A stretch of 64,000 nucleotides of DNA. Source: Rhinopithecus roxellana. Lineage: Eukaryota; Chordata; Mammalia; Primates; Cercopithecidae. The position numbers and the translations under genes are program-made. Location: contig NC_044553.1 in assembly GCF_007565055.1 (NCBI RefSeq), positions 124,146,978 through 124,210,977 on the forward strand, in the 5' to 3' direction. Below are positions 10,120 through 22,512 of the stretch, piece after piece (position 1 is the stretch's first letter; every line of letters begins with the position of its first letter). The notes beneath the pieces were generated by a model. That model had not been told where the DNA came from, made no database searches, and saw only the letters and a list, made by a program, of their open reading frames with translations.

Positions 10120-10680
10120 TTTTAAATGGAATTCCAGTTACTGTTGTGACATCACAAGTTATCCTCAAACTTAGCAGTTTAAAACAGGTGTTTTATTTTG
10201 TTTATGATCTTGTTGGTGAGGAATTTGGAACGGCTCTGCTGGGTGATTCTTGCTTGAGGTCTCCTGTGATCGTATTGGATATCGGCTGGGGTTGTAACTC
10301 ATCTGAGGACCCGATGGGGTGGGGCATCCCAGACGCCCCACTCACATGGCTGGTAGTTGTGGCCAGCGGGCAGCTGAGGCCGCAGCCACGTGTATCCTTG
10401 TAGCTCCTCCAGCACTGTGGTCTCAGGGTAGTTGGACTTCCTGCGTGATGGCTGCTTCCCCCAGAGCAAGTATCCCAAGAACACCAGGTGGAAACTGCTG
10501 GCTTTTTCCAGACTAGGCTCTCAAGCCTCCTGAGGTCATTTCCTCTGTACTCAGTTGGCTGAAGCAGTCACAGACCTGCCAGCATTTGAGGGGACGGGAC
10601 ATAGACCCTACCTTGTGATAGGAGGGAGTCAAGGGTCACACTGCAGAAAAGCATGTGGAAAATACAAACGGCCACACCTG
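10120..10680 (-). mobile_element. MaLR LTR (MLT1-type), older subfamily
   Basis: Antisense MLT1 landmarks occur in order: CAAACTTAGCAGTTTAAAACA, GGAACGGCTCTGCTGGGTGATTC, CTGTGGTCTCAGGGTAGTTGG, CCCCCAGAGCAAGTATCCCAAG, and AGGGGACGGGACATAGACCC. Divergence is high. This is a non-coding ERVL-MaLR LTR. Confidence 0.65.
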
Positions 10681-10819
10681 CTAATTTGCATGTATTTTTT
10701 CAGATTACTATTAGTATCATTTTGCTGAGTTCCAAAGTAAGTTCCCAAATCCTCCTGGTATTTTAATTGGTTTGCACTAAATTTATGAATTGATTTAGGG
10801 GGAATTAACAACTCTACAG

Positions 10820-11113
10820 GTTTTTTTTTTTTTTTTTTTTTTTTTTGACAGATTCTTGCTCTGTTGCCCAGGCTGGAGTGCAGTGGTGCGATCTCAGCTC
10901 ACTGTAACCTCTGCCTCCTGGGTTCAAGCAATTTTCATGTCTCAGCCTCCCAAGCAGCTGGGATTACAGGCATGTGCCACCATAAGTGGCTAATTTTTGT
11001 ATTTTTAGTAGAGACGGAGTTTTGCCCTGTTGGCTGGGCTGGTCTCGAACTCCTGGCCTCAGGCGATCTGCCTGCCTCGGCCTCCCGAAGTGCTGGGATT
11101 ACAGGCGTGAGCC
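10820..11113 (-). mobile_element. AluS-type element
   Basis: An antisense dimeric Alu follows a poly-T tract and ends at CTGGGATTACAGGCGTGAGCCA, so the first bases of the Alu head are lost. Confidence 0.9.
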
Positions 11114-11529
11114 AAGTTTACAGTGTGAAACATTCCAATCCAAGCACATGGTGCTACTTTTAATTTCTCCTTTTTGCCTCATTGGAGAACTTTCCAGTTT
11201 TCTTCATGTAGGTTCTGCCCACATCTGGTTCAGATGTGCTGTTCTTTTCGGGAGTTACTGTGAGTGGGGTCTTACCAGCTGTTTTCTCAATCATTTTGCT
11301 TGTTTATAGGAAAAAAGATACTTTAAAATTCTGCAAACAGTCAGCTTGCTAACTACTCTAATTCTTTCTAATAATTTACAATTTGGATTCTCTTATTTTC
11401 TAGATGTGTAGCATATCACTTTCCAATAATAATAATAATTTGTCTCATCTGTAGATATTGTTAACACAGATATTTTAAGTCCTAATTATCATCTAGTTTG
11501 TGGGGGTTTTTTTGTTGCCAATTTTCCTC

Positions 11530-11653
11530 CTTTTTTTTAAAATTATTTTTAGAGATGGGGTCTTGTTATGTTGCCCAGGCTGGCCTTGAACTCCTGGGCT
11601 CAAGTGATCCTCCCACCTTGGCCTCCAGAATAGCTGGGACTACAGGTGTACAT
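11530..11653 (-). mobile_element. Alu monomer (FLAM/FRAM-type) or AluJ arm
   Basis: Only one arm is present: AGAGATGGGGTCTTGTTATGTTGCC to AGCTGGGACTACAGG. This agrees with a free Alu monomer or a truncated AluJ. Confidence 0.7.
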
Positions 11654-14600
11654 TCTGGCGTCCTGCTTCCCTTTTTGTTATTTGAGTGTGTGCATGCACT
11701 GTTTCCCTTCTGGTGCTTTGGACGGTTTAGAGTCTACTTTTAGTTTTTCCAGTGGTTACTCATATAACTCTGTATATTTGTTATGTATAACCTTCTATTT
11801 CTTGATTTAGCAACTCTTAAATTATATCTATTGTTCACTTGCTATGAAAAATGAAAAAATTACCACTTTTCCCCTTCTGTCTCCCGAGTTTTTTTGTTTT
11901 GTTGTTGGCTACATTTTCGCTTTAAATCCCAGGCCGCCTCTGTTTCTAGGTTTATGAATTTTAGGCCCTATCTTAAGGACTGCTCGTGAAGATGGGGAGA
12001 GGACAGGAAGGCCCTTCTGTGTCTTTCTATTTCCCACTCCATGCTGTCCAATTAAGGAGACTGTTCCTTTGACATTGTCACATTCAAGCATTTACCATCT
12101 GTAACCACAGGGAAGCGTTTCTTGCTTTCCTTCCAGCAGGGAGTCACAGCAGTTTTTCCCTCTCTGGAAAAAAACGGATGACATGAAGGTTTTGGGGAAA
12201 ATGCTGCTTATTCTCTGGAGGCTGCCTTCAGCTATTTCCCTTCTGTTATTCTCTAAGATGGGAGCTGTTAGGGAAATTGTTCAGGATTTTGTTTACTTCC
12301 TTCTCCCTTGCTTCTTGCTTCCAAAGAGCCACGAGGACCTGCTGTGTGCTGCAGAGGCTTGGAACCGGCTTTGCTTTGCTGTTTTTGGTGAAGGAGTATT
12401 TTGATACTGGGATTCGCTCTGCCACCTTCTTGATTTTTTATTTTTTTTAAAGAGGCACTTGATAATTCAGCATATGTTGTTAAAAGTGAAGTAGTCCCAT
12501 CATTGTCTTAGTTTTAATAGAAAAGAACCATTTATTTTTTTAAAAGTCTTAAGACTTGAATAGATAGATGACAACTGGTATCTTATGATGCACAGTGAAA
12601 TTTTGAGCAGAGGCTCCCTTTATTTTATACATAGCTCCAGGCATATGTATTGAGCGTGTAATCACGAAGCCCAGAGGTCAGGGTTCTTAGATGCAGCCCC
12701 TGCCCCAGAGTCCATTTTAGCCACTTTCGCAGATTCCTGCATAACCAGGATCAGTGCCCAAACCTCACCACTGGGCAATGACAAGTGAAGGCATCTCTGT
12801 GACCATCGCTCAGCACAGAAGTGCCAGCTCGCTGCAGGTCCAACACTAGAAGCTTTGCCACTGCTGCCTACCCTGCTTGTGCCCACTGTGTCACACTGCT
12901 CCTCTGATTGGCAAAGCCAAGCCATATGCCTGAGCTCTAGCTGCAAGGAGGATTGGATGAGCTTTTGCCTCTACGTTTCAGGAGAAGGAACTCATGTGGG
13001 AGATCTTCCAGTTGTAGGAAGGATGTTCAAACCATGCTGGGTGGACACAAATTTGACAGCTGTTGATATTTACTACAGTAGTGTTCTCTGCTGGAGGCCG
13101 ATTGCATCAGAGACCTGCTGTAGCCAAGGAAACATGGCAGGGTGGAGAACGGGTCAGGCCAGAGGTGAGGAAATCTGATCGCACCCATGGCTTCTCATAT
13201 TTGCTGTGTGACTTTGGGCAGATCACTCGCTCTTTTTGACCTCAATCTCCTAATCCGTAAAGGGAAGAGGTCAGGAAGGATGATGTGTGAGGTCCCTTCA
13301 GGCATATGTAGAGCACTTACTAAATGTTTGCTGCATGAGTGAATGAATGCATCTGTTATTGATTGGGCTTCAAAGAAGATAAATGACATGAGGAAACATT
13401 GTGTTTAGGTGGGTTTACTTTTGGTTATGAATTTTATTTTAAATTAGAGTATCTTTTTATTCTAATGGTTTTAAGGTCCTGGAAATTCTTTAGATTTTAG
13501 CTTTTTAAAAACAGTTAATTTATGGCAAGAACAAGCAATCAACAGTTGCCAAGAAAGTTTCAATCTGGATGCATTATTAATGATTTTCCTAGCATTGAAA
13601 ACATGAGGATTTTTACTCACTCGCTTTGGTAACTGTCAGACTTCAGAACATCAAGATCAGATAACATTCAGATAAAATAATGGAGAAGATCCTTTCCTAA
13701 GTGAGTTAAATTATTTACAATTCTTGGTTTTGCAATAAATGGAATAAATGAGCATTTATTGAGTGAGTTCCCAGAGGACCTTTTCAGCCTCTCTGCCATC
13801 TTTGGCAGGACTTGCTCATTGGCAGTCAGCTCTGTTTGAATATGTACTTGCTTTACCTTAGTTTTTTTTTTTTTTTTTTTTTTTTTTGTGAATGTCAGGA
13901 AGTGAGGGATGTTATTTCTAATTTGTTCTCTTTCTCAGATGAGTGCTATCAAAGTTGTCCTCTCTATAAAGAACCTTGTGCCTTTTAGATGGAAGTCACT
14001 ATACATATGTGACAGAGTCAGGGCCTGGATGTGTCCCCACTGCAAGTCCAGATGAGTCTGATCATGTCTGGAGGGTTTGCAGGAGCTCAGCAGAGGGACA
14101 GTGTCTGGAGGGTGAGGAACAGCCACCAGAACTATGGTCTCTGCTGTCCTTGTTGTAGGTGCCTCACAGAACCCATTTCTCCCTGATTCACCTCAGTTTT
14201 CTTTTTTCCAGAATAGGGTTGATTCCACCCCAACTCCCTCTGTCTCTGAATCATTGAACCTCACTGTCTTGACACAGCAATTGTTTCAGGACCCAATTTC
14301 AGTCAGCCTGAGAGAGGGAGTTCCAGGAGCCTGAACGGGAGTTTCTAGAAGCAATGCCCTTGCTTACCCTGGAATGAGGATTTAGGCTGGGACTGCTATA
14401 GACATTTAATCATGGTCATACGAGAGCCTGAGGGGTTCTGTGAGGAGCCCGGGGATGCACTTGGCAGAGCAGAGAAGAATTGGGACTAGGTGATACCGAG
14501 CTCCTGGCTCAAGCTTTGCCCCAACAATAGCACTAGTCTTTGAACTCTTCAATTATGGAAACTGTTAAAGATGAATGTATAACAAATCTAGTTTTGTAGA

Positions 14601-15309
14601 TTTTAATCGCCTTTTATTTGTGATTCTAGAATCAGGCAGCCCTCAGAACCAGGGACAGGTTCAGAGAACTCCAGGGCTGCAACGTGGTCTAAGAGCATTT
14701 ATGGATAGCAGGGAAGTGAAGTACAGAAACAGAAGTGAGGTAGAGAGACAGCTGGTGGCTAATGGCTCAGTGTTCGTCTGATTTGAACAGGATTGGACAG
14801 TTGTCCTGGCTGCCTGCAGTTAACTGGGGCTCAGCTGCTATGATTGCCTGAGACTCAGCAGTTTCCTCCCAAAGTATCCTCCTGAGTTAGGCTTTCCGTT
14901 AGTTTGCATACTAAGTTAAGCTGCAGTTCATTACACAAGTACCTTCTCAGGCCAAATTTAGTTTAATTTAACAGAGCCAGTAGGTTCTCTTAATCGTTTG
15001 TGGGAATGTGTGATCAAATCTTACAAGTGCGTAGACAAGTATAGAGGATAATATAACAAATCCTCATTTATGCACCTCTTATGATGGAAAATATAACTCT
15101 TTTCTTATGTGCTTCAAGGCGGTTGTTTCCCTCTCAAAGAATTGAAGCATGACAAATAGCGCCGGAAGTCCCTTCTTAGGATTTTGTGGTTCCCTTACCC
15201 TTTCTTCTTTAATAATTTTACTAGAATATGTCTTGTTATGGCTTCTGTGAATTGTTTTTCTTAGGTATGTGATTTACCTTTTCAATATACAGTTTAATTC
15301 ATTTTTTAA
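11654..15309. other. Mostly unique sequence, no gene recognised
   Basis: Apart from a MIR at about 13190-13345 and a poly-T run at 13862-13887, nothing was identified. Short frames (12662-12946 minus, 12855-13178 plus) overlap on opposite strands without known domains. Confidence 0.4.
13190..13345 (+). mobile_element. MIR SINE fragment
   Basis: The MIR core order is visible: TGCTGTGTGACTTTGGGCAGAT, GACCTCAATCTCCTAATCCGT, and then the CACTTACTAAATGTTTGCTG tail with GAATGAATG. Confidence 0.6.
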
Positions 15310-16578
15310 AAAACTGGTAAAATACACGTAACATAAAGTTTACCATCTTAACTTTTTTTTTCTTTTTAATTCAATCAGTTTTTTTTCTTATTATTATACT
15401 TTAAGTTCTAGGGTACTTTTGTTTTTTTTTTTTTTGTTTTTTGTTTTGTTTTGTTTTGTTTTTTGAGACAGAATCTCGCTTTGTCTCCCAGGCTGGAGTG
15501 CAGTGGCATGATCTCAGCTCACTGCACCTCTGTCTCCCAAGTTTAAGCAATTCTCGTGCCTCAGCCTCTGAGTAGCTGGGATTACAGGCATGCACCACAA
15601 TGCCTGGCTAATGTTTGGTATTTTTTTTTTTTTTTTCAGTAGAGATGGGGTTTTGGGGTTTTGCCATATTGACCAGGCTGGTCTTGAATCCTGGACCCAG
15701 GATAGCCACCCGCCTTGGCCTCCCAAAGCACTGGGACTATAGGCCTGAGCCACTGGGCCCCATCTTATCCGTTTTAAGTGTACAGTTCAATATTGTTAAG
15801 TATATTCACACTGTTGTGCAACTAATCCCCAGAACATTTTCATCTTGGGAAACTGAAACTCTGTACCCATTACATGATTTCCCATTTACCCCCACCCCAG
15901 CCCCTGATAACTCCCCTTCTACTTTCTGTTTCTGTGAATTTGGTTATTTTACATACCTTTTACAAGTGGAATCGCACAGTATTTGTCCTTTGGTGGTTGC
16001 TTTATTTCACTTAGCCTCTTCAAGCTTCATCCATGTTTAGCATGTATCAGAATCTCCTTCCTTGTAAAGGCGGAATTCAGTTGTATGTCTATACCACATT
16101 TTATTCATTCGTCTAACAGTGAATTCTTCGGTTGCTTCCACCTCTTGGCTATTGTGAAAAGTGCTGCTATGAACATGGCGTACAGGTATCTCTCTTAGAC
16201 CCTGATTTCCATTCTTTTGGATATATAACCAGTGGTGGAATTGCTGGATCTCATGGCAATCCTAGTTTTAATGTTTTGAGGAACAGATAAATTGTTTTCC
16301 ACAGTGGCCACACCATTTTATATTCCTACCAGGAGTGTATAAGGATTTGAATTTCTCCACATCCTCTCCAACACATGTTGTTATGTTTCGTTATTGTTGT
16401 TGTCGTTAACGATAGCCATCCTGATGAGGGTGAGGTGATACCTTGTTGTGGTTTTGATTTGCATTTCCCTAATGATGAATGATGTTGAACATCTTTTCAT
16501 ATGCTTATTGACCATTTTATATTTTCTTTTGAGAAATGTCTATTCAAGTCTTTTACTCATTTTAAAAAATTGAGTCAA
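15310..16578 (-). mobile_element. L1M 3' fragment interrupted by an Alu
   Basis: Antisense L1 3'-UTR landmarks occur in order: AAATACACGTAACATAAAGTTTACCATC, then after the inserted Alu TTTTAAGTGTACAGTTCAATA, CTATTGTGAAAAGTGCTGCTATG, and CCTAATGATGAATGATGTTGAACATC. A 30-base piece at about 15389-15417 (TTATTATACTTTAAGTTCTAGGG) looks like the 3' end of a separate, younger L1. Confidence 0.8.
15420..15761 (-). mobile_element. AluS-type element with T-rich insertions
   Basis: An antisense Alu lies inside the L1M. Its tail is (GTTTT)n-like, and a second T run interrupts the middle at about 15620-15634. The flanking CCATCTTA on both sides is a likely target duplication. Confidence 0.85.
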
Positions 16579-16581
16579 TAT

Positions 16582-16874
16582 GGGCAGGGTCTGGTGGCTC
16601 ACGCCTGTAATCCCAGCACTTTTGGAGGCCGAGGCGGGTGGATCACAAGGTCAGGAGTGGGAGACCAGCCTGGCCAATATGGTGAAACCCTGTCTCTACT
16701 AAAAAGTACGAAAAAATTAGCCAGATGTGGTGGTGGGCACCTGTAATCCCAGCTACTTGGGAGGCTGAGGCAGGAGAATTGCTTGAACATGGGAGCAGAG
16801 GTTGTAGTGAGCCAAGATTGCGCCACTGCCCTCTAGCCTGGGTGATAGAGCGAGACTCCATCTAAAAAAAAAAA
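16582..16874 (+). mobile_element. AluS-type element
   Basis: A sense Alu runs from GGGCAGGGTCTGGTGGCTCACG to GCGAGACTCCATCTAAAAAA. It joins directly to the L1M fragment on its left. Confidence 0.88.
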
Positions 16875-18411
16875 TTTTTTTTAAGTTAATATGTAGTTTT
16901 CAGTGGTTGTTCTGTTTCTTTCTTTGCAGAATTCCTATTATACATATGTTGAGCCCTCTTTACCTGTCTTCTTTATCCCTTTCTCTTGAATGCTCCATAT
17001 CTCTTTCTTTATTATTTTTTATTATTAAAATTTTTGATCTTTTCATCTTCTAATTTTATCTGTTTAGATATAGGATAGCTTTCTAGTTTCATAGCTCTAG
17101 CACAGATTCTCGTTATTTTCACAAAGTGACTATTGGTTTGGCCATGTACTTTTTGACATCTGGCTCCTATTCTTTAGCCTGCTACTTGTATCATCCTTTT
17201 CCTTCTTTTTTTTTTTGCCCCTATTACCTATGTTCTTCCCAAGTTGGTTTCTACTCCCAGTAGTTTTGTTTTGCAAATTGGACTCTGCGTTTTTATAATG
17301 GCTCCAGCACTTTGCACTGATTATCTATTGGCGATTTTGTAGTTCTTTTGTTCTCAGGGTCTGCAGATGTTTCATTGCTTTCCTTCCCCTGCCTTCCACT
17401 GTGTAGTACTTTTATCTTAAAGAAGATGCTTGCTTTAATATTAACAGTGTCACAGGGTAGGACTTTCCCTTGTGTATTAGAGCTGTCAATTTTGGTAGCA
17501 TTTCAGGCTTTCTATTTTCAGTTTCCAACATAAAGTGATCTCCCAGTGTGTCGTATCAGAAGTCTCCTAAGTTTCATTGTTGAGATAGAGGGCAATGAGA
17601 TAGAGTTTCATTGTTGAGATAGAAGGTTCTGTGGTAAAGGCAGCAGAGCTTCTTCAAGTTGTTGAATCTCTTTGTGAAATTTAAATGTCTAGTAGCGATA
17701 CAGAATTATTACGTATCCTTTGAGCCTTTCCCTTGGTTAATCATGTGTTTTCTTCTCAGCTAAGCATAGTCAGTGACATCAGTCTTAAACATTAAGCATT
17801 GCTTAGTGTTTAGGATTAACATTACCAGATGTTTTCCATTGCTTATCCATAGTACTGGAAGTTAGATTTATAGTGCCCACATTTGACTAACTTAAAAAAA
17901 TGTATTCTAACTTCATCAGAAGAGTTTGCATTGGTTTAATAATGAAAAGTAAGAGACAAGGGTGGCCTTCAGCAGCTATTGTACACTGTGGCAAAAATGA
18001 TGTGGCTTATCACAAGCTAAGTCACTGCAGCAAAAGACTGGTCATGTACCTACTCTTATAAAACCCACCCTCCACCAAGCAGCATTGTTTTAGAAAAAAG
18101 AAATACTATAATAAATGTAGCTTTCATAAAATATCTAACCAGTGGCAGCTACAGTTATCCCCATACATCATACTGTTGTACTCAAGATCGCAAAACTGGT
18201 CTCTTAAGCTTTCTTTTCATTCATAGGATAATGTTTTCTTTTACCTCTTTTGGCCATTGATAGCTTTGCCTGACAGCTTTAATACTGTTCATATTCCATG
18301 CTCATGTTCTTGACCTTTTGTGTCCTTTTAGCATTGACAGCATAATTTCAAGGCATATTAAAAACTACCAGATGTCTGCATTTCTTCTTTGGTAATTAAC
18401 AGATTTTCATT
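16875..18411. other. AT-rich sequence, no gene recognised
   Basis: No exon or confident repeat family was seen. A partial 34-bp tandem duplication lies at 17571-17625. Parts of 16880-17500 may be very old LINE sequence, but no landmark was clear. Confidence 0.35.
17571..17625. repeat. Partial tandem duplication, 34-bp spacing
   Basis: GTTTCATTGTTGAGATAGA occurs at 17571 and again at 17605, 34 bases apart. Only about 20 bases of the second copy match. Confidence 0.8.
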
Positions 18412-19384
18412 TGAAGGGGTGGCCTACCCCTCCACACCTGTGGGTGTTTCTTGTTAGGTGGAACGAGAGACTTGAGAAAAAAGAAATGAGACACAGAGAC
18501 AAAGTATAGAGAAAGAAGAAGTGGGCCCAGGGGACCTGCGCTCAGCATACAGAGGACCCACGCCAGCACCGGTCTCTGAGTTTCCTTAGTATTTACTGAT
18601 AATTATCTTTACCATCTTAAAGAAAACGAAGTGGCAGGATAATAGGATCATTACAGGAGAAAGTCAGCAGTAAGACATATGAATAAAGTTCTCTGTGACA
18701 TGAATAAGTTTAAGGAAAAGTGCTGTGCCTTGATATGCATATGTAAACATCTCCATAAACCTTTTTAGTGCATAAAGAGCAGCATTGCGCTAGCAAGTCC
18801 CGGCTTTCGCCCTAAGGTGGTTTTCTTCCTTTCTCAGTAAACAGAACATACAATCGGGTTTTACACCGAGATGTTCTATTGCCCAGGGACCGGCAGGAGA
18901 CAGATGCTTTTCTCTATCTCAACTGCCAACAACCGCCAAGAGGCCTTCTTTCCTCTTGTACTAGTCCTCCTCAGCACAGACCCTGCACGGGTGTCAGGCT
19001 GGGGGATGATCAGGTCTTTCCCTTCCCAGGAGGCCATATTTCAGACTATCGCATGGGGAGAAACCTTGGACAATACCTAGCTTTCCTAGGCAGAGGTCCC
19101 TGCGACCTTTGGCAGTGTGCGTGTCCCTGGGTACTTGAGATTAAGAGAATGGTGATGACTTTTAACCAGCAAGCTGCCTTCAGGTACTTGTTTAACAAAG
19201 CTCACCTTGCACAGCCCAAAATCCTTTAAACCTTGAGTCACCATAGCACATGTCTTTTGCAAGGACAAGGTTGGGGGTAGGGTCACAGATTAACAGCATC
19301 TCAAACACAGAACAAAATGGAGTCTCTTATGTCTACTTCTTTCTATACAGACACAGTAACAGTCTGATCTTTCTTTTCCCCACA
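18412..19384 (-). mobile_element. Solo LTR, ERV-K HML-2 type (LTR5-like)
   Basis: Read on the minus strand this begins TGTGGGGAAAAG and ends CACCCCTTCA, with TG...CA termini. Inner landmarks are TACTGTGTCTGTATAGAAAGAA, CCAAGGTTTCTCCCCATGCG and CTTTGTCTCTGTGTCTCATT. A 5-bp direct repeat TCATT flanks it (18407-18411 and 19385-19389). No gag, pol or env lies beside it, so it is a solo LTR. The TATA position reads TGTAAAA (plus 18859-18865) and the poly(A) signal position reads AGTAAA (plus 18592-18597); both are altered from the forms I recall, so promoter activity is doubtful. Confidence 0.85.
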
Positions 19385-19910
19385 TCATTTTTCCATAACT
19401 ACATTATGTATCTGTGGAAATTAAACAACAGTCGTAGAAAGTCAGTTGGAACTTAGGACAGAAAAATGTTCAGTGGTAGTCCTTACAGTGTGTGAGTCAG
19501 TCTCACCAGCCTGTCCTGACTTTGAACATTCTATGATCTGCCCAAAAGATTTGGCAGTTTTTACTTATTTCAATTGTGGAGCTTAGCCCAATGAAAGGCA
19601 ACCTTCTGTCCACACAATAGTGTTTAATCTCAGTTGTATATCATGGTGAAATCTTTTTGGAGACATTTACGTGACAGTTCAGATTCAACCACATGGCAGT
19701 ACTCTGTGGTACTGTGATACGTGTCACTAGGAACCCTTTTTGCCTGGTTAAGTTGATGCATGCACAGGCAGGCACAGCTGTTTCTCAGTTTGTTTCTTTG
19801 CTTGGCAGATAGCATGTTTCTTTTGACATTGCTTGTGTGAGGCACCTGAACATCAGAACTGTTAGCATGTGAAGAATGTCAGTGTTAGACCTGAAGAAAT
19901 TCAGAACCTA

Positions 19911-20207
19911 GGCCGGGCGCGGTGGCTCAAGCCTGTAATCCCAGCACTTTGGGAGGCCGAGGCAGGCGGATCACGAGGTCAGGAGATTGAGACCATCATG
20001 GCTAACACGGTGAAACCCTGTCTCTACTAAAAATACAAAAAATTAGCCGGGCGTGGTGGCGGTGCCTGTAGTCCCAGCTACTTGGGAGGCTGAGGCAGGA
20101 GGACAGCGTGAACCCAGGAGGCAGAGCTTGCAGTGAGCAGAGATCGCGCCACCGCACTCCAGCCTGGGCAACAGAGAGACTCCGTCTCAAAAAAAAAAAA
20201 AAAAAAA
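19911..20207 (+). mobile_element. AluY with target-site duplication
   Basis: A full-length sense Alu starts GGCCGGGCGCGGTGGCTCAA and is flanked by AGAAATTCAGAACCTA (19895-19910 and 20208-20223). The GGCTCAAGCC head variant is shared with the Old World monkey AluYR lineage. Confidence 0.94.
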
Positions 20208-20434
20208 AGAAATTCAGAACCTAAATTCAGTGCTGCACCACTTCGGCTCCCAGGCAGATGTGGCACCTTCCTCTAGTAAAAGATCTCTTTGTTGATTTGC
20301 CTGAGGAGTTATGAAGGCTTTCCTTGCCCTCAACCACCTTTGGAGCAGCTTTTTCCTGCTGACCAGTGACCAGTCCTGCCTAGCATTCGTTATTTAAATA
20401 ACTACCGAATTTTTTATTTGAAAACATTAAGAAA

Positions 20435-20700
20435 AAAATGTTAATTGTGGTAAAATACATGTATAAAATTTACCATGTTAACCATTTTAAAGCATGCAGT
20501 TTAGTAGTAGGTACATTCACATGGCTGTGCAGCCATCACCATCATACACCTCCAGAACTTTTCATCTTGCAAAACTGCAGCTGTGTACCCCTGTCACATT
20601 TTCCTATTCTCTGCCCCCAGCTGCTGGCAACCGCTGTTCTACCTCCTATCTCTATCAGTCTGACTACTAACTGTGAATTATTCTGCTCCAAGTATCAATT
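20435..20700 (-). mobile_element. L1M 3' fragment
   Basis: GTGGTAAAATACATGTATAAAATTTACC, TTCACATGGCTGTGCAGCC and TTTTCATCTTGCAAAACTG form the same antisense 3'-UTR series seen at 15310 and 61910. Confidence 0.75.
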
Positions 20701-21008
20701 AATATTGAATGTGGAAATGTCCTTACTCTAATGTCTATTTTTCTGGCTTGGAGAATGTTCCTAACAGTGAAGCTTCTTATGTCTTTCTTCTGCAGTGTTA
20801 CTATATTTTATAAAATTATTAAATTCCTTAAAGGGCCATGGTAGCAAATTTTTATAGTTACATGTATGGAATACAATTATTCAGAGCAAAAGTACTTTTA
20901 ATAAAATCTATTTTATAAATACAAATTTATATAAGATAAAAATAAAAGAAAGTATAAAATACAGTTGTATTTAATAGAATGTGTTTTGTAAACAGCTCTG
21001 TGTTTTGT

Positions 21009-21272
21009 TTTTTTTTTTGAGACAGAGTCTCGCTCTGTCGCCCAGGCTGGAGTGCAGTGGTGCAGTTTCGGCTCACTGCAAGCTCCACCTCCCGGGTTCA
21101 CGCCATTCTCCTGCCTTAGCCTCCCGAGTAGCTGGGACTACAGGTGCCTGCCACCGTGCCTGGTTAATTTTTTGTATTTTTAGTAGAGACGGGGTTTCAC
21201 TGTGTTAGACAGGATGGTCTTGATCTCCTGACCTCATGATCCACCTGCCTCAGCCTCCCACGGTGCCCGGCC
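21009..21272 (-). mobile_element. AluY with a deletion near its head
   Basis: An antisense AluY with the AAACAGCTCT direct repeat on both sides (20991 and 21275). Near the head, GCCTCCCA joins straight to CGGTGCCCGGCC, losing about 30 bases that normally include the CTGGGATTACAGG block. Confidence 0.9.
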
Positions 21273-21464
21273 ATAAACAGCTCTAGTAAAAGTTCAATTT
21301 CATTTACATAAAATCTGAGTGGAAATAAAAAGTAAAGGACAAAGAAAGATAATAGAAAATGTGACATTATTTTGGTAATAGACCAAGTCAATCTTTGTTG
21401 ATCACCTTCATTATGAAATTTAAAGTCAGATTGTGGGTTTGTAAAAGTTTTTTGGGGGATTTTT

Positions 21465-21779
21465 TTTTTTTTTTGCCTTTTCTTTTTTTTTTTCTTGAGA
21501 CAGAGCCTTGCTCTGTTGCCCAGGCTGGAGTGCAGTGGCGTGATCTTGGCTCACTGCAAGCTCTGCCTCCCGGATTCAAGTGATTCTCCTGCCTCAGCCT
21601 CCTGAATAGCTGGGACCACAAGTGCCCACCACCACACCTGGCCAATTTTTGTATTTTTAGTAAAGACTGTGTTTTTCCATGTTGGTCAGGCTGGTCTCGA
21701 ACTCCTGACCTCAAATGATTCACCCGCCTCAGCCTCCCAAAATGCTGGGATTACATGGGTGAACCACCGCACCTGGCCA
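21465..21779 (-). mobile_element. AluS-type element
   Basis: An antisense dimeric Alu with a T-rich tail broken by GCC and C, running to GGTGAACCACCGCACCTGGCC. The substitution load suggests AluS. Confidence 0.88.
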
Positions 21780-22108
21780 ATTCTGCTGTCTTTTTTAAAA
21801 CCTGAGATATGTAATTGGTTTCTGAAGCTGAATTAAAAATTCTCCCATCAAACATGACATTCTTTCTCTGCTAAGTGTCTTTGGAGGAAAAATGGAAACT
21901 CTCCTCACTAAGTTCCTGAGACCAAATGATGTTGTGTGTTAGAATGGAGGTAGTGATCTGTGTCTGCAGTGCTGAGTGTTGTGTGGTCCTGGAGCAGGTG
22001 TCTGCTCCTTTGTTCACTGGCACTGTAGGATTCCTCTGTGTAAGTACAGCATTAATGGACACTATTCACCCAGCCTACTCTTCCCTCCTGTTGTAAATCA
22101 CATATGAC

Positions 22109-22173
22109 TAACATGTAGAGGGTCTCATTAAAAGCAAGAAGTTAACATGTAGAGAGTCTCATTAAAAGCAAGT
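22109..22173. repeat. 34-bp tandem duplication, two copies
   Basis: TAACATGTAGAG followed by GTCTCATTAAAAGCAAG begins at 22109 and at 22143, 34 bases apart, with one mismatch over about 30 bases. The AluYR at 22178 begins a few bases after the second copy. Confidence 0.88.
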
Positions 22174-22177
22174 CTGG

Positions 22178-22455
22178 GGCTGGGCGCGGTAGCTCACGCC
22201 TGTAATCCCAGCACTTTGGGAGGCCGAGGCGGGCGGATCACGAGGTCAGGAGATCGAGACCATCCTGGCTAACACGGTGAAACCCCGTCTCTACTAAAAA
22301 ATACAAAAAACTAGCCAGGTGAGGTGGCAGGCGCCTGTAGTCCCAGCTACTCGGGAGGCTGAGGCAGGAGAATGGCGTGAACCCTGGAGGCGGAGCTTGC
22401 AGTGAGCTGAGATCTGGCCACTGCACTCCAGCTTGGGTGATAGAGCGAGACTCCG
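22178..22455 (+). mobile_element. AluY of Old World monkey type (AluYR-like)
   Basis: The sense copy has CTAGCCAGGTGAGGTGGC and GAGATCTGGCCACTGCACTCC, the sense-strand forms of the AluYR variants. Its A-tail has become an AAATA microsatellite. Confidence 0.88.
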
Positions 22456-22463
22456 TCTCAAAA

Positions 22464-22510
<47 letters not shown>

Positions 22511-22512
22511 AA
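22456..22512. repeat. (AATA)n microsatellite in an Alu tail
   Basis: About 13 AATA units follow the Alu body directly, the usual fate of an Alu A-tail. Confidence 0.95.
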
